From Hydractinia symbiolongicarpus (lineage: Eukaryota; Cnidaria; Hydrozoa; Anthoathecata; Hydractiniidae): a DNA stretch of 64,000 bases. The stretch covers positions 22,768,501-22,832,500 of the forward strand of contig NC_079879.1 of the NCBI RefSeq assembly GCF_029227915.1, given 5' to 3'. A program made the translations under genes and the position numbers. Within the stretch, counting starts at the first letter, position 1. The number at the start of each line of letters is the position of its first letter. The notes beneath the pieces were generated by a model that searched no databases, was not told where the DNA came from, and saw only the letters and a program-made list of their open reading frames with translations. Below, piece after piece: positions 22,184 to 35,900 of the stretch.

Positions 22184-23931
22184 TCACACAAAGGTTATTT
22201 TTTCATTCTGTCTCCCCCGTATTGTTTCGCCTTTTAGTAACTTTCCTTTTTCGGGTGTAGGAATAACGTTCGACTTAAAAACATTATCATGGGAAACAGA
22301 ACTTGATGTCGATTCAAATATATCTTTTAAACGATGAACTTCGCTGGCCCTGGGCGATAAATCGTACTCCAAGATATCAACTGAACCCAGTCTGTCGATG
22401 GTTTTATTTTTGTGAATGTCTAACCTCAAACCGTTGTCGTTTTCTCGTAAGTCATTTCGCGTTTCGGAAATACCAGTCGGTTTTGGTGCTGTAAATTTTG
22501 ACAATGAAGGAATTTTTCCATTTGGTTGGACGCGGGAGGTGTCCAACGTAGATGGTGTTGAAGCTTCTGAAGTTAAAGTATTTTCATTCTCTGGCTCTTG
22601 TATGACTTCATAGCCAGCTACTTCTAAACCGCGCAACACATCGTTCTCGTTAAACGTGCTAATTGGTAGTCGTTTATTTGACGGTAAAGTATTATAAATA
22701 GATTGTTGTTTATCACCACCCTTCAACTCGCATTCGTCAAAGCTGCGAGCTCTATCGCGATAGGTCCATGGTATTAAATCAGACGTAGGGAACTTATTAG
22801 GAGTGGATGTATAGCTGCCTGGCGAAAGCAGATCAACGTCTAATACATCCGGATCCTTGTTAGATGCTGGTGTAAACGGAAACGGTGAAAAAGGCGGTGC
22901 AGAATTTTCCTTGCAAACTCTTTTCTTTATATGTTGCTTTATTAATGCTGGATCGCTACGTGAAAGTTCAAGTAAGGTTCCTTTATTGTTTTCATTTGAG
23001 CAAGCCCCGTTTACATTTTCTCCGCTTAAAAATGTTTTATCGATTAATTCGCGATCAGGACTCGATAGCTCCTTCCAACTTCTAACTGAGCAAAGACTTG
23101 GTCGACCACTATTTAACGAACTGTTCAGAGAAAGCGAAAGGGAGAGATCAGATTTTCTAAGAATGGGATCACCCGAACAAAAGTGACCGACGTTTTCATC
23201 AATAACAACTGGAGTCGCTGGATAATGACTAGCCCCTCTAGACGGGCTACTTTGTGCTGAACTTGAGTGAGTAGCAACAGAAGTAATTGGCTTGCTACGG
23301 ACTGGAGATGGCGTGCTAAAGTTGGTGACTTTGAGAAATTCCGGCAACTCGATGTCACGTGTTATCATTCCACGCTGGTCATCTAATCGACCACTCTGTG
23401 ATTTTTGAAGGACTGACATTAAAGCTGTAAATAAAAATGTATATTAGATTTTGCGCATAAAACCTTGTGGAAAAGTTCGGGGAACTGAAAATCGAGTTGT
23501 GAAAAAGTACCTTAAGGAAGCAAATTAGTTGCGAAAGAAATTTTATTTCTTAGATCTTGCAGAGTATATTTTTGCGGATGTTAAAGATTTAATAAATTTA
23601 GTATTCCGTCTAAATCCGCAAAGTGAAGTTTCGCAAAAAATTTTTTTCTAAAGTATGCACGTACCACTGGCACCATCATCGTCCGCGCTTCTCGTCCTGC
23701 CAAGAATCAAATGCTTCATTTCGTTGCTAAATTTCCGTGACAGTTTTTCCTCGCTCTTTAATTCCTCAGCCTTTTTGTGAGTTAACTTATCTCGATCTAC
23801 GCGATCCAACGAACCCCGCCTATCCCCTTTATGTTTTTCATTTTCCTTGAAACTATTTGTGCGAAGCCTTCGAAACGATGCTCGCAAATCCGGCATTGGT
23901 GGCTTGGATGCTGCATCTGAATTTTGTTTCT
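22184..23931 (-). CDS. RGS12: RGS12 exons 19-20: basic linker, GoLoco motif, C-terminal tail with PDZ ligand
   Basis: Exon 23931-23665 (267 nt, phases 1/1, donor GTACGT) encodes a charged Arg/Lys/Glu-rich linker. The last exon, 23424-22184, opens with the GoLoco motif [17 protein letters not shown], including the Asp-Gln-Arg triad whose Arg reaches into the Galpha nucleotide pocket in known complexes. It continues with ELPEFLK, shared with vertebrate RGS12 and RGS14 (LPEFL). A Ser/Pro/Thr-rich tail of about 370 residues follows. The protein ends Ile-Thr-Phe-Val, a C-terminal T-x-V PDZ ligand. Several plus-strand frames over this exon are antisense shadows. Confidence 0.92.
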
Positions 23932-26900
23932 CTAAAACAAAGAAGAATATGCACAACATACCTGTGATACAACTTGAACATGACAAAAGTATAGAGGGAT
24001 ATAAACCTAAAGACATTACCTAGTTTCTTATGTGAGAGCTTTGTAACGATTCGTTTGTTTTCGACACCAGATATGGGTAGATCCAGAGAGAGATTAGTTT
24101 TCGAATTCATCTAACATAAAGAATTAGTATAATTTACTACAATATCATCATGGAAAACATCAAAGCAAAAATACATACCACGTGCACATTGTAGTAATCC
24201 AAGTTAAAACCATTCTTCTTCATCACTGGATGCAGAACGTCACGTAAGGTTTTGCTAGGGTTCGCTTTAATGCCTACCGATCGACCGTTCGGCAAGTCAA
24301 ATCTAGAACAATACGGAGGAGTGAAAAAAAAAATTAAGCAATGCAAATTCTTTAAAATTTCTCTTCGTTATTTAACATGTTAAAAAATTCACCTGAAAAG
24401 AACTCTTCTTTCTAAGAAGATGACATTATCTTGCAGTGAAGAGATGCTGCTATCAAGATGAGCGATCTAAATGCGAAGTGACAAAAAATTGGTATACAAT
24501 TCTCATTGACAGTCCATTGTATATTTTTAACAAATTAAATAACGCTCACATGTTTTTCAAATCCAACGGTAACATCAAACGTTTGCAACGCAATTTTTTT
24601 CTGCTCGCAAATATCTTGCAGACTTTGTTTAATAGTTTGGCCATTTTCGGCGACCACCATCGTCGACGTTCCGTCAGGTAAGATGACACGCAGGAACGAA
24701 CTTTTGGATTGTGAGTGCAGACCATCCCACAGCTATGAAGGAAAAGAAACATTGTCAACATCCAAAACATTTCCTCAAACACAAAAATATCATGAAATTC
24801 AAGTAAAAACATTACAAACCTGCGCATCTTTCGAAGTGTGACCATTATTATCAGGAGACAACAATCCATTCCTTCGAAACGCTTCTTCCACTGTACCAAG
24901 AGACGATGATCGATCTAAATTAAACAGATTAGAAATACTAATAAAGAAACTCAGATTTCCTCTGCAGATGCCACTCCTCCGCACAACGTTAAATGTCCAT
25001 TGATCATGTGATGTTACGCTACAGAATGTACACTCGTTCGTGCCAAGTTAACAGTGGTGTCAGTTTCTTTAAAAGTCGCACATGCACAGTTCGTATTACG
25101 AGAGTGGGGAGGTAAAAGGAATGTTTTAGTCTGTCAGAAATTGATTTAATGAAATCAATGTTGTACAATAACCTTTCCGTCTGTCAGGAACTGGTGACTT
25201 CGTCGTCCGTCCTAAAAAAGTGACAGATTGTCGCAGTGAATAAGGTTATGCGTGTTGTTACGTCGAGTCACTAACGCCTAAACTTATCTCACTTACCTAA
25301 AAAATTTAGTAGGTTCTTTTTCTTGTCGTTATCATTAGCACTGGTCTTTCCTTTTTTCACCCATGCAGGCTAAACGAAATAGATATACCATGCGTATTCT
25401 GATCATATACATATTTATCATACACTTCGCATGTTTGCACTTGCTCTTCATTATTACTTTATCTATTAGCATTTTTTAAAAAGGAAGGAAGGTCTTGTTT
25501 TAACAAAACTGTTATACCAACAAACCTAAATATACTGGGCGAGGTGGGCGGAATCCGCTCCCCACTGTCGTTTTTTTGTAAAAACTCTTTTTTGGTACGC
25601 TACATGGCTACTATACTTACTGAGTTTTCATATTAGAACTTGAAATTTACAAAACGACTTTATTTCTTTAAGAGGAATTACCCTGCAAAGTTCGGGACAC
25701 GTGATTTTCTGGCAATTTTTGACTTTTTTTTATGCAAATTATGTAAAAACCGGTAAATATGTTAAATAGGTTTTATTTGGCTAACAGAACTAAGAATAAT
25801 TTACTTGACAAACCTTTTTCCTTAGCTCTTCATCAATTTCATCTTCAAAAGGGAAAAGACGATCTTCAGTCTCGGCTTGCAAACATTCTTGGTACAACTC
25901 GGACTTCAGGAAACGATTATAACTGTCAAACTTCATCAAGTGAAACACCTAAAAACGGAGGATGCTGATGTTATACTTTCCGATTGAAATATGCTTTCCA
26001 TAACAGGGGTCCCATAACAAATTTATTTTCTTTTAAAAATACGAAAATTAGAAAATGTTTTCTTTGAAATTTAGGGAAATCAGTGTGATAACAAATAGTA
26101 TAATTTCGAATGTAACATATTATGGGAGGGCTCTACAGTACAGTAACACTTATGTTAATGCAATATATAAAATAAAGTTGATTCAGATAACGCAACAAAT
26201 GTGAAACATCATAGCCTCTAAATCTAAGACATGAAAGGGAAATGATAAAAATTTAGGATAAGTTACTTAATTGAGGGTAAAATAGGAATGCGCCAAAATA
26301 TAAAAGTTCAGGAAAATTAGGAGTCCTGCCAGGGCAATGACCGAAAAAGGGAATTTCTACCTGCTCTTGAGGTATGGTGAACATATCGCTGTGTGGTGTG
26401 TTTAAATTTTCTTGAGCTTTCTTCACTGCAGCTTGATTCACATTCACAAGGTATGGAGCTTTTGGCGACAAATAATTGCGGTAAATATCGTTTGCAAGTA
26501 TCTTCATCTGAAATAAAAATTTGATTGCGTGACTTGTAAACTTTAAAAATACATTACAAAAAAACAAAATATGGTTTTCTCCCATTCTCTGAATTGACTT
26601 TCCCCCGGACATGGCAAGAATATTCTCAACAATCGCATTTTATGTTTAGTAGCTTTTTCAGTGATTCTCAAGTCCAATAAAAATAGTTTTATTTTTTTGC
26701 AGAATTTAATATTTGCGCATGTGCGTTACGTGAAAACAAAACTTACACAAACACTTCGTAAATTAAGGGATTCAACTAAGCAGGTTACCTTCTCTAGATC
26801 TTTAGTCAGTTTGAATCGTTCGCAAGATATCCAAAACAAAACATTCTCCTCACTGAATTCTTTCTTCAAGAACTCCTTCATAAAGAAATCACAACAAACC

Positions 26901-29900
26901 ATCAGTAACTGAATCTAAAGATAGTTTGAAGAACCGATACAGAATCTCACTTACCTGAAAACAACGCACACCCACTGCATCCGACAACAACCGTTCGAAT
27001 GAACGAGCCCAGCCTTCAACTCGAGTGGTCGGCTCATTTAGTGAAATTTCGCTGGACGCGCTTGTAAGACTCAACCGTTTCACATTTTCGTTTGTGTCTT
27101 TGCGTTGTTCTAAAAATCAAATTGGATACATTCTAATTAGCTATTGTGTTCTATACGACCTGGAAGTGAATATTCTATTTATTAAATGTTAGTAGCTTTA
27201 AAGTATGGCTTAAAATGTTTTAATATTATTAAGTTTACATTATTCTATAGATTAAGATGTTAGATAATTAGTCTAATTAACCTGTTACTGGATCGTCTTC
27301 AATAAAAACATCGTTTGCACTCTCATACGCATCAACATTTTCACTGGACGAGTTCCAAGCAAAAGTTGTAAAATAATCACCATATTCTGCACAAGACTCC
27401 GCGTACTTAATCTCAGCACGTATTTCTCTCAACAACTTCTCAGCCTCGTATTGGATGATTTGCTCCTCTGTCAAAAGAGGCGGACTCCTTTTTGGTGGTT
27501 CTCCTCTTTTTTCATTGCTCTCCATTAGTAGACTTTGAAAGGTAATTTCATTGGAATACACCATTAGGAAGGTGTACAAATTGCTAATACTCAGTCTATT
27601 TCTTCTCACAAGCCGATTACTGAACAAGCTTTACTTGTACACTTCCTTCGATTTATTCATTCAACTTTTAATTCTTTATTTAATATTTATTTATTTATTT
27701 TATAACTGCAGACTTTTTTGAAAGCTGGAATATAAAGTAGATTGTTGTAGCAGTTCTTGCTTTATGTAATAAAATAAGAAGCGTGTAGCGTGGATAAAAT
27801 AACAATGTAACCATACCCTAACACAACAAAGTGGAAACAGTTAAGATGCAATAAACTAAATATATACAAAGTGTTCTGATGGTTTATGTATAAGGGAAAA
27901 ATTACTATTATTTTTTTATAAGAAACTAGTCTATAAGAAAATTCAGGCTTAGAAACGCCAAAACTTCAGCAGCCTGAGAAAGATAGAAAATGACGTTTAC
28001 ATATATCAAAGCCTTGTTCCAAACCTCAAAAAAAAATTAAGAATCTTAACATTTAAAGTCCAAATTAACAAAACTTTAAGCAACTCTAGGCTCAATCAAC
28101 ATGCTTAGATTTCTTATAAAAAAATATGTGTATCTTAAAGACAACTTCTTCAAAAAGTAAATTTATTAATACTTGATGAGCAAGCAGAAGTAAAAAAAAG
28201 TCAGAAATGACAACAGCATCATTAATCACTCACACTACATATATGGCACAATGTCAACATCTCTCACAAAATATACAAATATAATAAACAGTTTGTACGA
28301 ACAACTTGAGTGACACTACAATACTAATTTATAACATCAAACTACGCCCTTTTAAAATGGAAAAGACTTTTTAAAACCAGGTAAAAGCAGGAACTATAGT
28401 ATTTTATCACTGCAAAGACTCGTTATAACCAGGTAAAACCAAGAACTATTAGTACTTCTAAAGACACAACACAACTCAACGTTAAAAAAACAAAAACGAT
28501 TAAGTCTTCAGTGTTTTTAGAATTTTATTTTGTACAGATCTTCAAACAAAGTAGAAATAAAATAGCCCAAAGCAGCAGTTGTTAAAGAACAAATTAAAAC
28601 TGTCTTTTATGTACAGGAAAAAGGAAGCTGTGATCAAAACATAGTAAGTTGTAAGATCTCATCTTTTAATGAAATGTTAACAACACACGCATGTAAACAA
28701 AAAAATAAAAATAACCCCCCTGTAATAATGATATATTTTAACGTTTTTATAGTATTAAAATAAAACACAGGGGGAAAGAGTAAACAATTAAAAGAGCTTC
28801 GATTAAAATAAACCCTTAAAATGAACCGTTTAATATGATCATCAAACAAATTCAGTGGGATACTATAATAACTGATGTCTGGGTAAACAATGACAAAGAA
28901 ATGAGCTATTCAGTTTTTAATGTAATTCAATGAAAATAGCCATAAAACACTTTCGCTATTTTTTTGTAGAATTTTAGGATTTATGACATCTAGAATAATT
29001 ACAAACGTTAAAATAAAACACAGACCAGAAAGTCAAAAAGCTAAGCCAAGAAGTTTATTATATTTACAGTTCTATTTACGCTTTTTTTATATAAGAATAT
29101 TTTTTTTCTCAATTTAACATGAATATTCTAACTTTTAAAAAAAATCCTTTTTTTTGCATACTCTTAGCACAGTTAAGATTAAAACATCAGAGAATGCAAG
29201 TAGGTGTAAAAATCACCTCTAAGGTGCAGTTGTTGAAGCATCCCAATATTGACAGACAGAAAAAAAAGATTTTGTGGGAAAATACTTAGCACAACCTGAG
29301 AAAAGACATTTTCCATCAATAATTGGATACAGTTTTATATGATGTTTTGTGCTTGTAATTTATTTAGTTCACAAGTAAAAATTCAAGATGAGCATAATTT
29401 TATTGTATTCTCAACTTTTTGCCTGATTTTATCTTGAATAAAATGATCTTTTATTGTAATTCTTATTAAAAGACTTGCATGACAAATTTCTCAGATGACC
29501 TTGTCACAGAGATAAACATAACACATGACATGATATACATAATAAAGAAACACAGAAAAGATTTTCACTAGAACTTTCACACACGATATTGACACATTAA
29601 GTTTTATGTTCAGAATAATCTTGAGTGTGTCCTAAGCACAGTCTTTTATACTGCTGAAAATGTCATACGTTTTTAGGTGCTATTTTTCGAATAAAAGAAA
29701 CAAAAATAATTCCAAAACTTTGCAGCAACATACAAATTATTGATGATGTATATTGACAAAAACTGAATGTATATAGAAACCAGGTGAATTTGAAAAAGAT
29801 AAACAAATTCAAGAGCAAATAACACCATATAATAAACAAGATGAATGCAATATTCTTTACAAACAAGATAAATGAACTATATACACTATTTTTATAACAA

Positions 29901-32900
29901 TGACCTAAGCACACCAAGGACGGGATATCTCTGAAAATTATAAGCATAAGTGAAGCAAAATCTTGAATTGAACTCTAGGAACATAAGTATTTGAGGCTTA
30001 TAAGTGCAGAAAGAAACCCTTTTGAAACATAGGAAAGAACAGAAATTCGACGTGAATGTTTATATTCCACATATGCGTACATCTTCTTATGTTCTGAAAC
30101 ACTTTTTGGAAGTAAATTTAAATGTTGCCAAATAGTACAAGCATAAACACAGTAGGCCAACATTATTCATACTGTAAGAATATTTTGAGACTAAACCACA
30201 AGCTTTTATAGGTATACTGAGACTGAAAATATATACAATGTGCTTTTAAATTAAGAACAAATATATATCACAGTTGGAGGAAAATAAAGAAAGTAAAAAC
30301 AAGATTTTATTAGCGTGAAACAAAAAAAGTAGAATAAAATTTATAAAGTTTGTAAAAAGAGTTGCATGGAATTTTTGCTTTAATACACTTCAGTATAGAA
30401 TGAAGCTGTATAATTAAAAAATGAACATCCAATTGGGCTATCATGTACTTTTACTTGAAAATAGCTTACAAATCAAAATAGTATGCATTTTATCCCTTTC
30501 CCTTATGCGCTAAACGTCAACATAAAAAAGTATTCATTAATGTCGATCACAAGCACTAAGCATAAGCTCCTGTAAATTGTACACAAGAAAAATCAATTAA
30601 AATGCTTTCTTCAAAAGATTTATTTTTCAATGTACGAAATATATAAACATATGCCAAGGTGGCTTGCAGCATACATTTTTACCCTGAATCCTCTCTTAAA
30701 ACAGAGAACTTAAAGATCACGAGGAGATGTTGCTCTTAAAGCCTGTTTAACAATTGTTTTAAAAAATTTTTATTAATAATAAAAAACTCTTGTCATTCTC
30801 AAGATATTCTCATTCCAAGTTATTTAAATTTAATTATGCCGCTTAAATTATGATGTTGAAGAATAGCAAATTTTCTGTCATCAGTATTTTTAGATATGCA
30901 CTCAAACATTACCAATGCACAGATATTATACAAGCACGGTTCTCTTTTTTTGTTTCAGGTTTCTTACATTTTTGCTGACAACCGCATAATTTAGGATCCG
31001 CACATTCTTTAAAAATCAAATTTTCTAAAAAAAGATAAGGGCATATACAAGCTTTTTCACAAAATTTTATTGAAAACCAAAATGAGAAAGCCAAGTTATT
31101 TGGATCATTGGCGAAAATTGGGAGAGGGAAAGATCATTAGGCATAATTTTTTAGGCTAATAAATTCAGCTTCATAATATCCCTTACTGATGTCCCCCCCC
31201 CCCAAAAAATAATAATAATTAATACTGCCTTTACAAAAAGATTATAACAAAGACAAAAGAAATACACAAGAAATGAAGCAATCATTATAAATTTATACAC
31301 AGTTTATTGTGTATTTTTTATCCATCTACTTGTTTGATCACTGCCAAGCTAGTGGTTTCAGTTGACATCAAAAAAGCATGGGAAGAAACAAGAAAAAACA
31401 TCAATAAAAACCATGGATGCAAAAGTTGCAGCAAGGTTTTAGTATCCTTTGCATGCAACACATTATTGGATTAGGTATGACTTTCCACAAATTATTTACT
31501 CTATGCATGTGTCTTATCCACAAATCTTTCCCTCCATCATATGCATTATTTACTTATATATTTATGTACTTATGGCTTGATTGCAACTAATAATTGTATT
31601 CCAAGAAAACAGAAAAAATATCTTGTTTATTTAAACTCATTTAACCTATACGTCCTAATAAAAAAAGGTACATTTAAATATAGAAAAACAGAATAAAAGT
31701 AAAAAATCCAATAAACAGAACTGTGAAGAAAAGTAAACAATAAAAATAACAAGCATAATAACATAGGGATGTAAAACATAAAGATCTTCTCAACGGAACA
31801 CGTGTAAGAGTTTTTAATAGTTTATAAACTCCTTTGTTTTGATTACACCTGAATATAAACAAAAACTTCCATCCGTCTATGACCCACCTGACCCTCATTA
31901 AATGTACAACAAAAATACTTTCGGAACATCTATGTTATGTATACAAGGACTCCCTCATGTTCTGTCCTGCAAATATTCTGCATGTAGCCGTAAAATACTT
32001 TAGTTACAGCGAAAAAATCGTGTCCCCATTTAAAACACTTTCATTCAAATTAACTTTACAGCTAACTCAATTAACATCAAACTACAAAGTTGACTTTCTC
32101 ACTCTTCCTTGTTGAAGTAAAAATGACAACTTATTTGACAAATGAATTATTTAAGAAATAATTCATGCTCTCTGAATTAATTGCATAATGTCATTGAATA
32201 GCGAAACATTGAAAATATCAATAAAATACTTTAGTATGTTAAAACATTTCCAAACTTTCCAACGAATGTGAAAAGATATTAAAATCTGTTTAAAAGTTCT
32301 TCAAAACTTTCTGGTTACATCAACAACTTATTACAGAGTTCTTAGCCTAGCGTTGTTAGGAGTATAAAAATAAGATGACATCAGAACTAGCTAAAAACCC
32401 CAGAAAAACAACATCGGAAGTGAAACGGGACGTCGCCGTTGAATCCAAAAGCGAAACGGAACGTCTAGCCACATAGACAGCAAGTCGAAGAGTTTCACCT
32501 CGACAAACAAAAAAAATTCTCAAAGAACAAAAAAAAGTAAACAAAAAAAGTGGTTATAATATGCATATAAGAAAATAACATCTTGTGCCAACAAATTATT
32601 CATGATACGCAATTTGCATAATTTCTCTTCATCCTCATTTAATAAAAGCTTCCTACAATATCACGCCTTTTAACGAAAGGCTAGCTACAAACACATGCTT
32701 CCCTTTTCCGTTTTTACAACTTTTTAATTTTCGAAACATAAGTACTTCCCACTAATAAGTTAAACCTTCACTTATTCTCAGCTAAGCACATGTTTCACCA
32801 CCAACCCGTTTCGTTTCTCACTTTCTACAAAAAACTTTATCTTAACCTCACGCCTTCTCTCTAGTAAAAACGTATCTTTTTCTGTATATGTTTCACATAT

Positions 32901-35900
32901 TACGAACACATCTTTACATTAATTATTAATTAGCCACTTTGACGTACGGAAAACCTTAAATATTCAATGATGGTCGACCACAAAAGACAAAAAAAAGAAC
33001 ATCCAATGAGCTCTATTCTATACCAAGTTTTTCTTCTGTTGTTTTCAACCTAGCGACCACCATTATGAATAAAAAAATTTATAGAGACTGCGAGAGCAAA
33101 ATAACTATTACCAGTCGTTAACACAAGCATGCATCAAATATTCAACTCAAACTTATGTTAGGCATGGATTTTCATTAGGCGACAGCGTGCACTCCATCAT
33201 GGTTTCAAATTTCTGGCAGTCAAACAATTTATATTTTACTACATAACAAGAAATAACATCTGCGAGTGAGGCAGTTTGTAATACTTTGTACTGTGTGGGG
33301 ATCCTGGTTTACGTTTTGCGACTGAACTAGAGATTTGTAGCGATTAACTGGTAGCAAATATATTAAATGAATAAAGAATAAAAAATGAATGAATGAATGA
33401 ATGAACGAATGAATGAGTGAGTGAAATTTAGTCAATTTAACCTTATTTTTTACCTATAGTCAATAATAATTTCATTATTAAATTAAAAATAATGAAAATA
33501 AAAATAAAATTTACTTTACCCAAAATACCCAAAATGAGTGAATAAATGAAGGTGAATAAATAAATATGACAGAATGTGTAAACAACAAATGAAACAACGA
33601 TCAATTTTTTTTTCTTGCATTAAAAGATAAAACTATTAAATTACGGCTTACCAATTAATTTTACTTTAATTTTTTAATTTTTATTTCTAATATTTAATAA
33701 ACATATCCTGAACACTAAAATCATTGATTACGCAAAACTAAAAAAGAAAAATATATAATGCACATAATAATTTACACTAACATTATACAAAAAGTTTTCG
33801 CGGTGAAATATATTCTCGTTCAAGACAGGCTATTGGCACTTTTCATAAAAGTTAGGCCTATAAAAATCGCTAAACTTAATCTCCCAAGAATATTTAAATG
33901 CGTTTTTCAGCAATTTTTAAATTGCCATAACAATTGGATTGCGCAAATGGAAGTCGAGACAAAGATTTGGAAATATCTCTACTCGTCCCAATCGCGTTGG
34001 CGAAAAGCAAAAAAGGCCTCGCAGTTTTTAAATCTCTCATGTAAACAGAAAACACTTGTACGCGAAATAACTCATTTAAGCGATGGGCGAAAATTACGCG
34101 CGAAAAAGAATATAAAAATTAACGCGAAAATTTCATGTGTACATTTGATTTGTCATTTTAATTTTCATGTGGTGAACGTTGCAAAAAAGTAATAAGCAGA
34201 CTCACCATATCTTAGCGTGCTTGAAGGTGTTTCCTAAAAACGAATATATATATAATATAACGAATATATTAAATTTAAAACATATATAAGTAAAACCATT
34301 TTAAAAGGTTTTTTATGTCAACTCTCACTCTCACTCCTTCTTCGTGATCATCTCTCATCTCTCCCTAAATACTCTTACTCCAACAGCCCTGCTCAACATT
34401 TCGTAACACCCCACCTCGCCCTGCGCTGGAATAAATTTCTAGCAGGTCACACATAAGCTACTATAGAGACTGTTACTAGAGACCAAGTCGTCATGACGAC
34501 AAACCAGTTATGAACAAAGTCAATATGCATAACGTATAACAATATTTCCTGGCTAATTCCATAAACATGTTTTTCCAGAACACAAATATATATTTTTAGG
34601 GTGGTAAACATTAAAATGAGACGAAAATATAATCTGAATTAAAAATATCTCAGGTCACACAAGACCAGGTTTAAACACAAGTCGTACAAATAAATTTAAT
34701 CTTCTTAAAAAGTGTGACACTACCTTACATAACAGCGTTAAAAAATCTGTATCTATAAGACATTTTCTGCGCTGTGCGTCTCTGCGATAATCGCTTCTCA
34801 TCGTTACCATAATACTGCAACGGAGTGTATTCCAGGCTTTATTTATTTATTTTTTTACATCGACAAGCATAAACAAAAATCTGCATCATATTCCTATGCA
34901 AACGATCCTTAACCAACTCATTTAAAGAGTAATTTCAGAGCAATCTATTAACATTAATTACGAACACAAAAAAATCCAGCACGCTTCATCTCTGTAATAT
35001 AAACACAACAACCGTAACGCGATGTGTAATATTTCGTAACAACGTTCATTATAAGGACCAAAATTAATATTTATGAGTTTTTTACGAGTTTGTGATTTCA
35101 CCTTAAATGTCTTTAAAAAAAATTGCTGCAGCCATATCTAAAAAAAAACTTTCCGAAGGAGAGTGATAATGTTGAATCGTAAGGTCTTGGATACCAAGAG
35201 GAAGTTACCATTAAAAAAAACGCACATAAAGAAACAAATTATGTGAACACTTTTCCACTTATCAGCTTAATAAAAACATAGCGATAAAAAAACCCAAATT
35301 GATGCTCTGTAGTTATAAACGAAAGAATGATGTAATCTTCTATTTTTATGACGTTGTAAATGGATTAAAAGTGTGATCCACAGCAAAATGATGGTTGGTT
35401 GAAAAAAACATCCAAATTCTTTGCATTGTTTCACGAAACCATTTTTTATAACAAAAGTATCTTTTTACACTTCGCATGTAAGAAAATAAAATAAAGACCG
35501 CTAACATTTCGTCACTAACACAAAGTTGGGTCAATTTTCAACCTCTAAAAAAGAAAAAAATAGTCTAAAGTTTGCTATAACATTATTTAAAAAGAACACT
35601 TGAAAAAACAACAACTTAATATTAACAAGATGCTATTTAGTAGGTCGAAAATTTGATCAATTTAAACTGAATTGTTTTACCTATAGTCAATATTAATTTT
35701 ATTATTAAATTAAAAATTATAAAAAAATTTACTTCACTAAAAATATTATTTAGCTGTTTAGGAAACCTCCTGCAAATTCTTCTTCATTGCGTACCTTAAG
35801 TTCCAGGTAATTTATTTTGTTATTTAGTATCAAAAAAAAGTTTGTTTTTTTTTAAAAATGTCTGACAATGATTCAAAAATTAGTTTGACGTTGGTTAAAA

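Noticed and set aside
22857-23186. 109-aa plus-strand frame
   Set aside because: Antisense shadow of the last RGS12 exon.
33758-34192. 144-aa plus-strand frame in the RGS12 intron
   Set aside because: Low-complexity Lys/Ile/Asn composition, no domain, no splice context. It is plausible by chance in AT-rich DNA.
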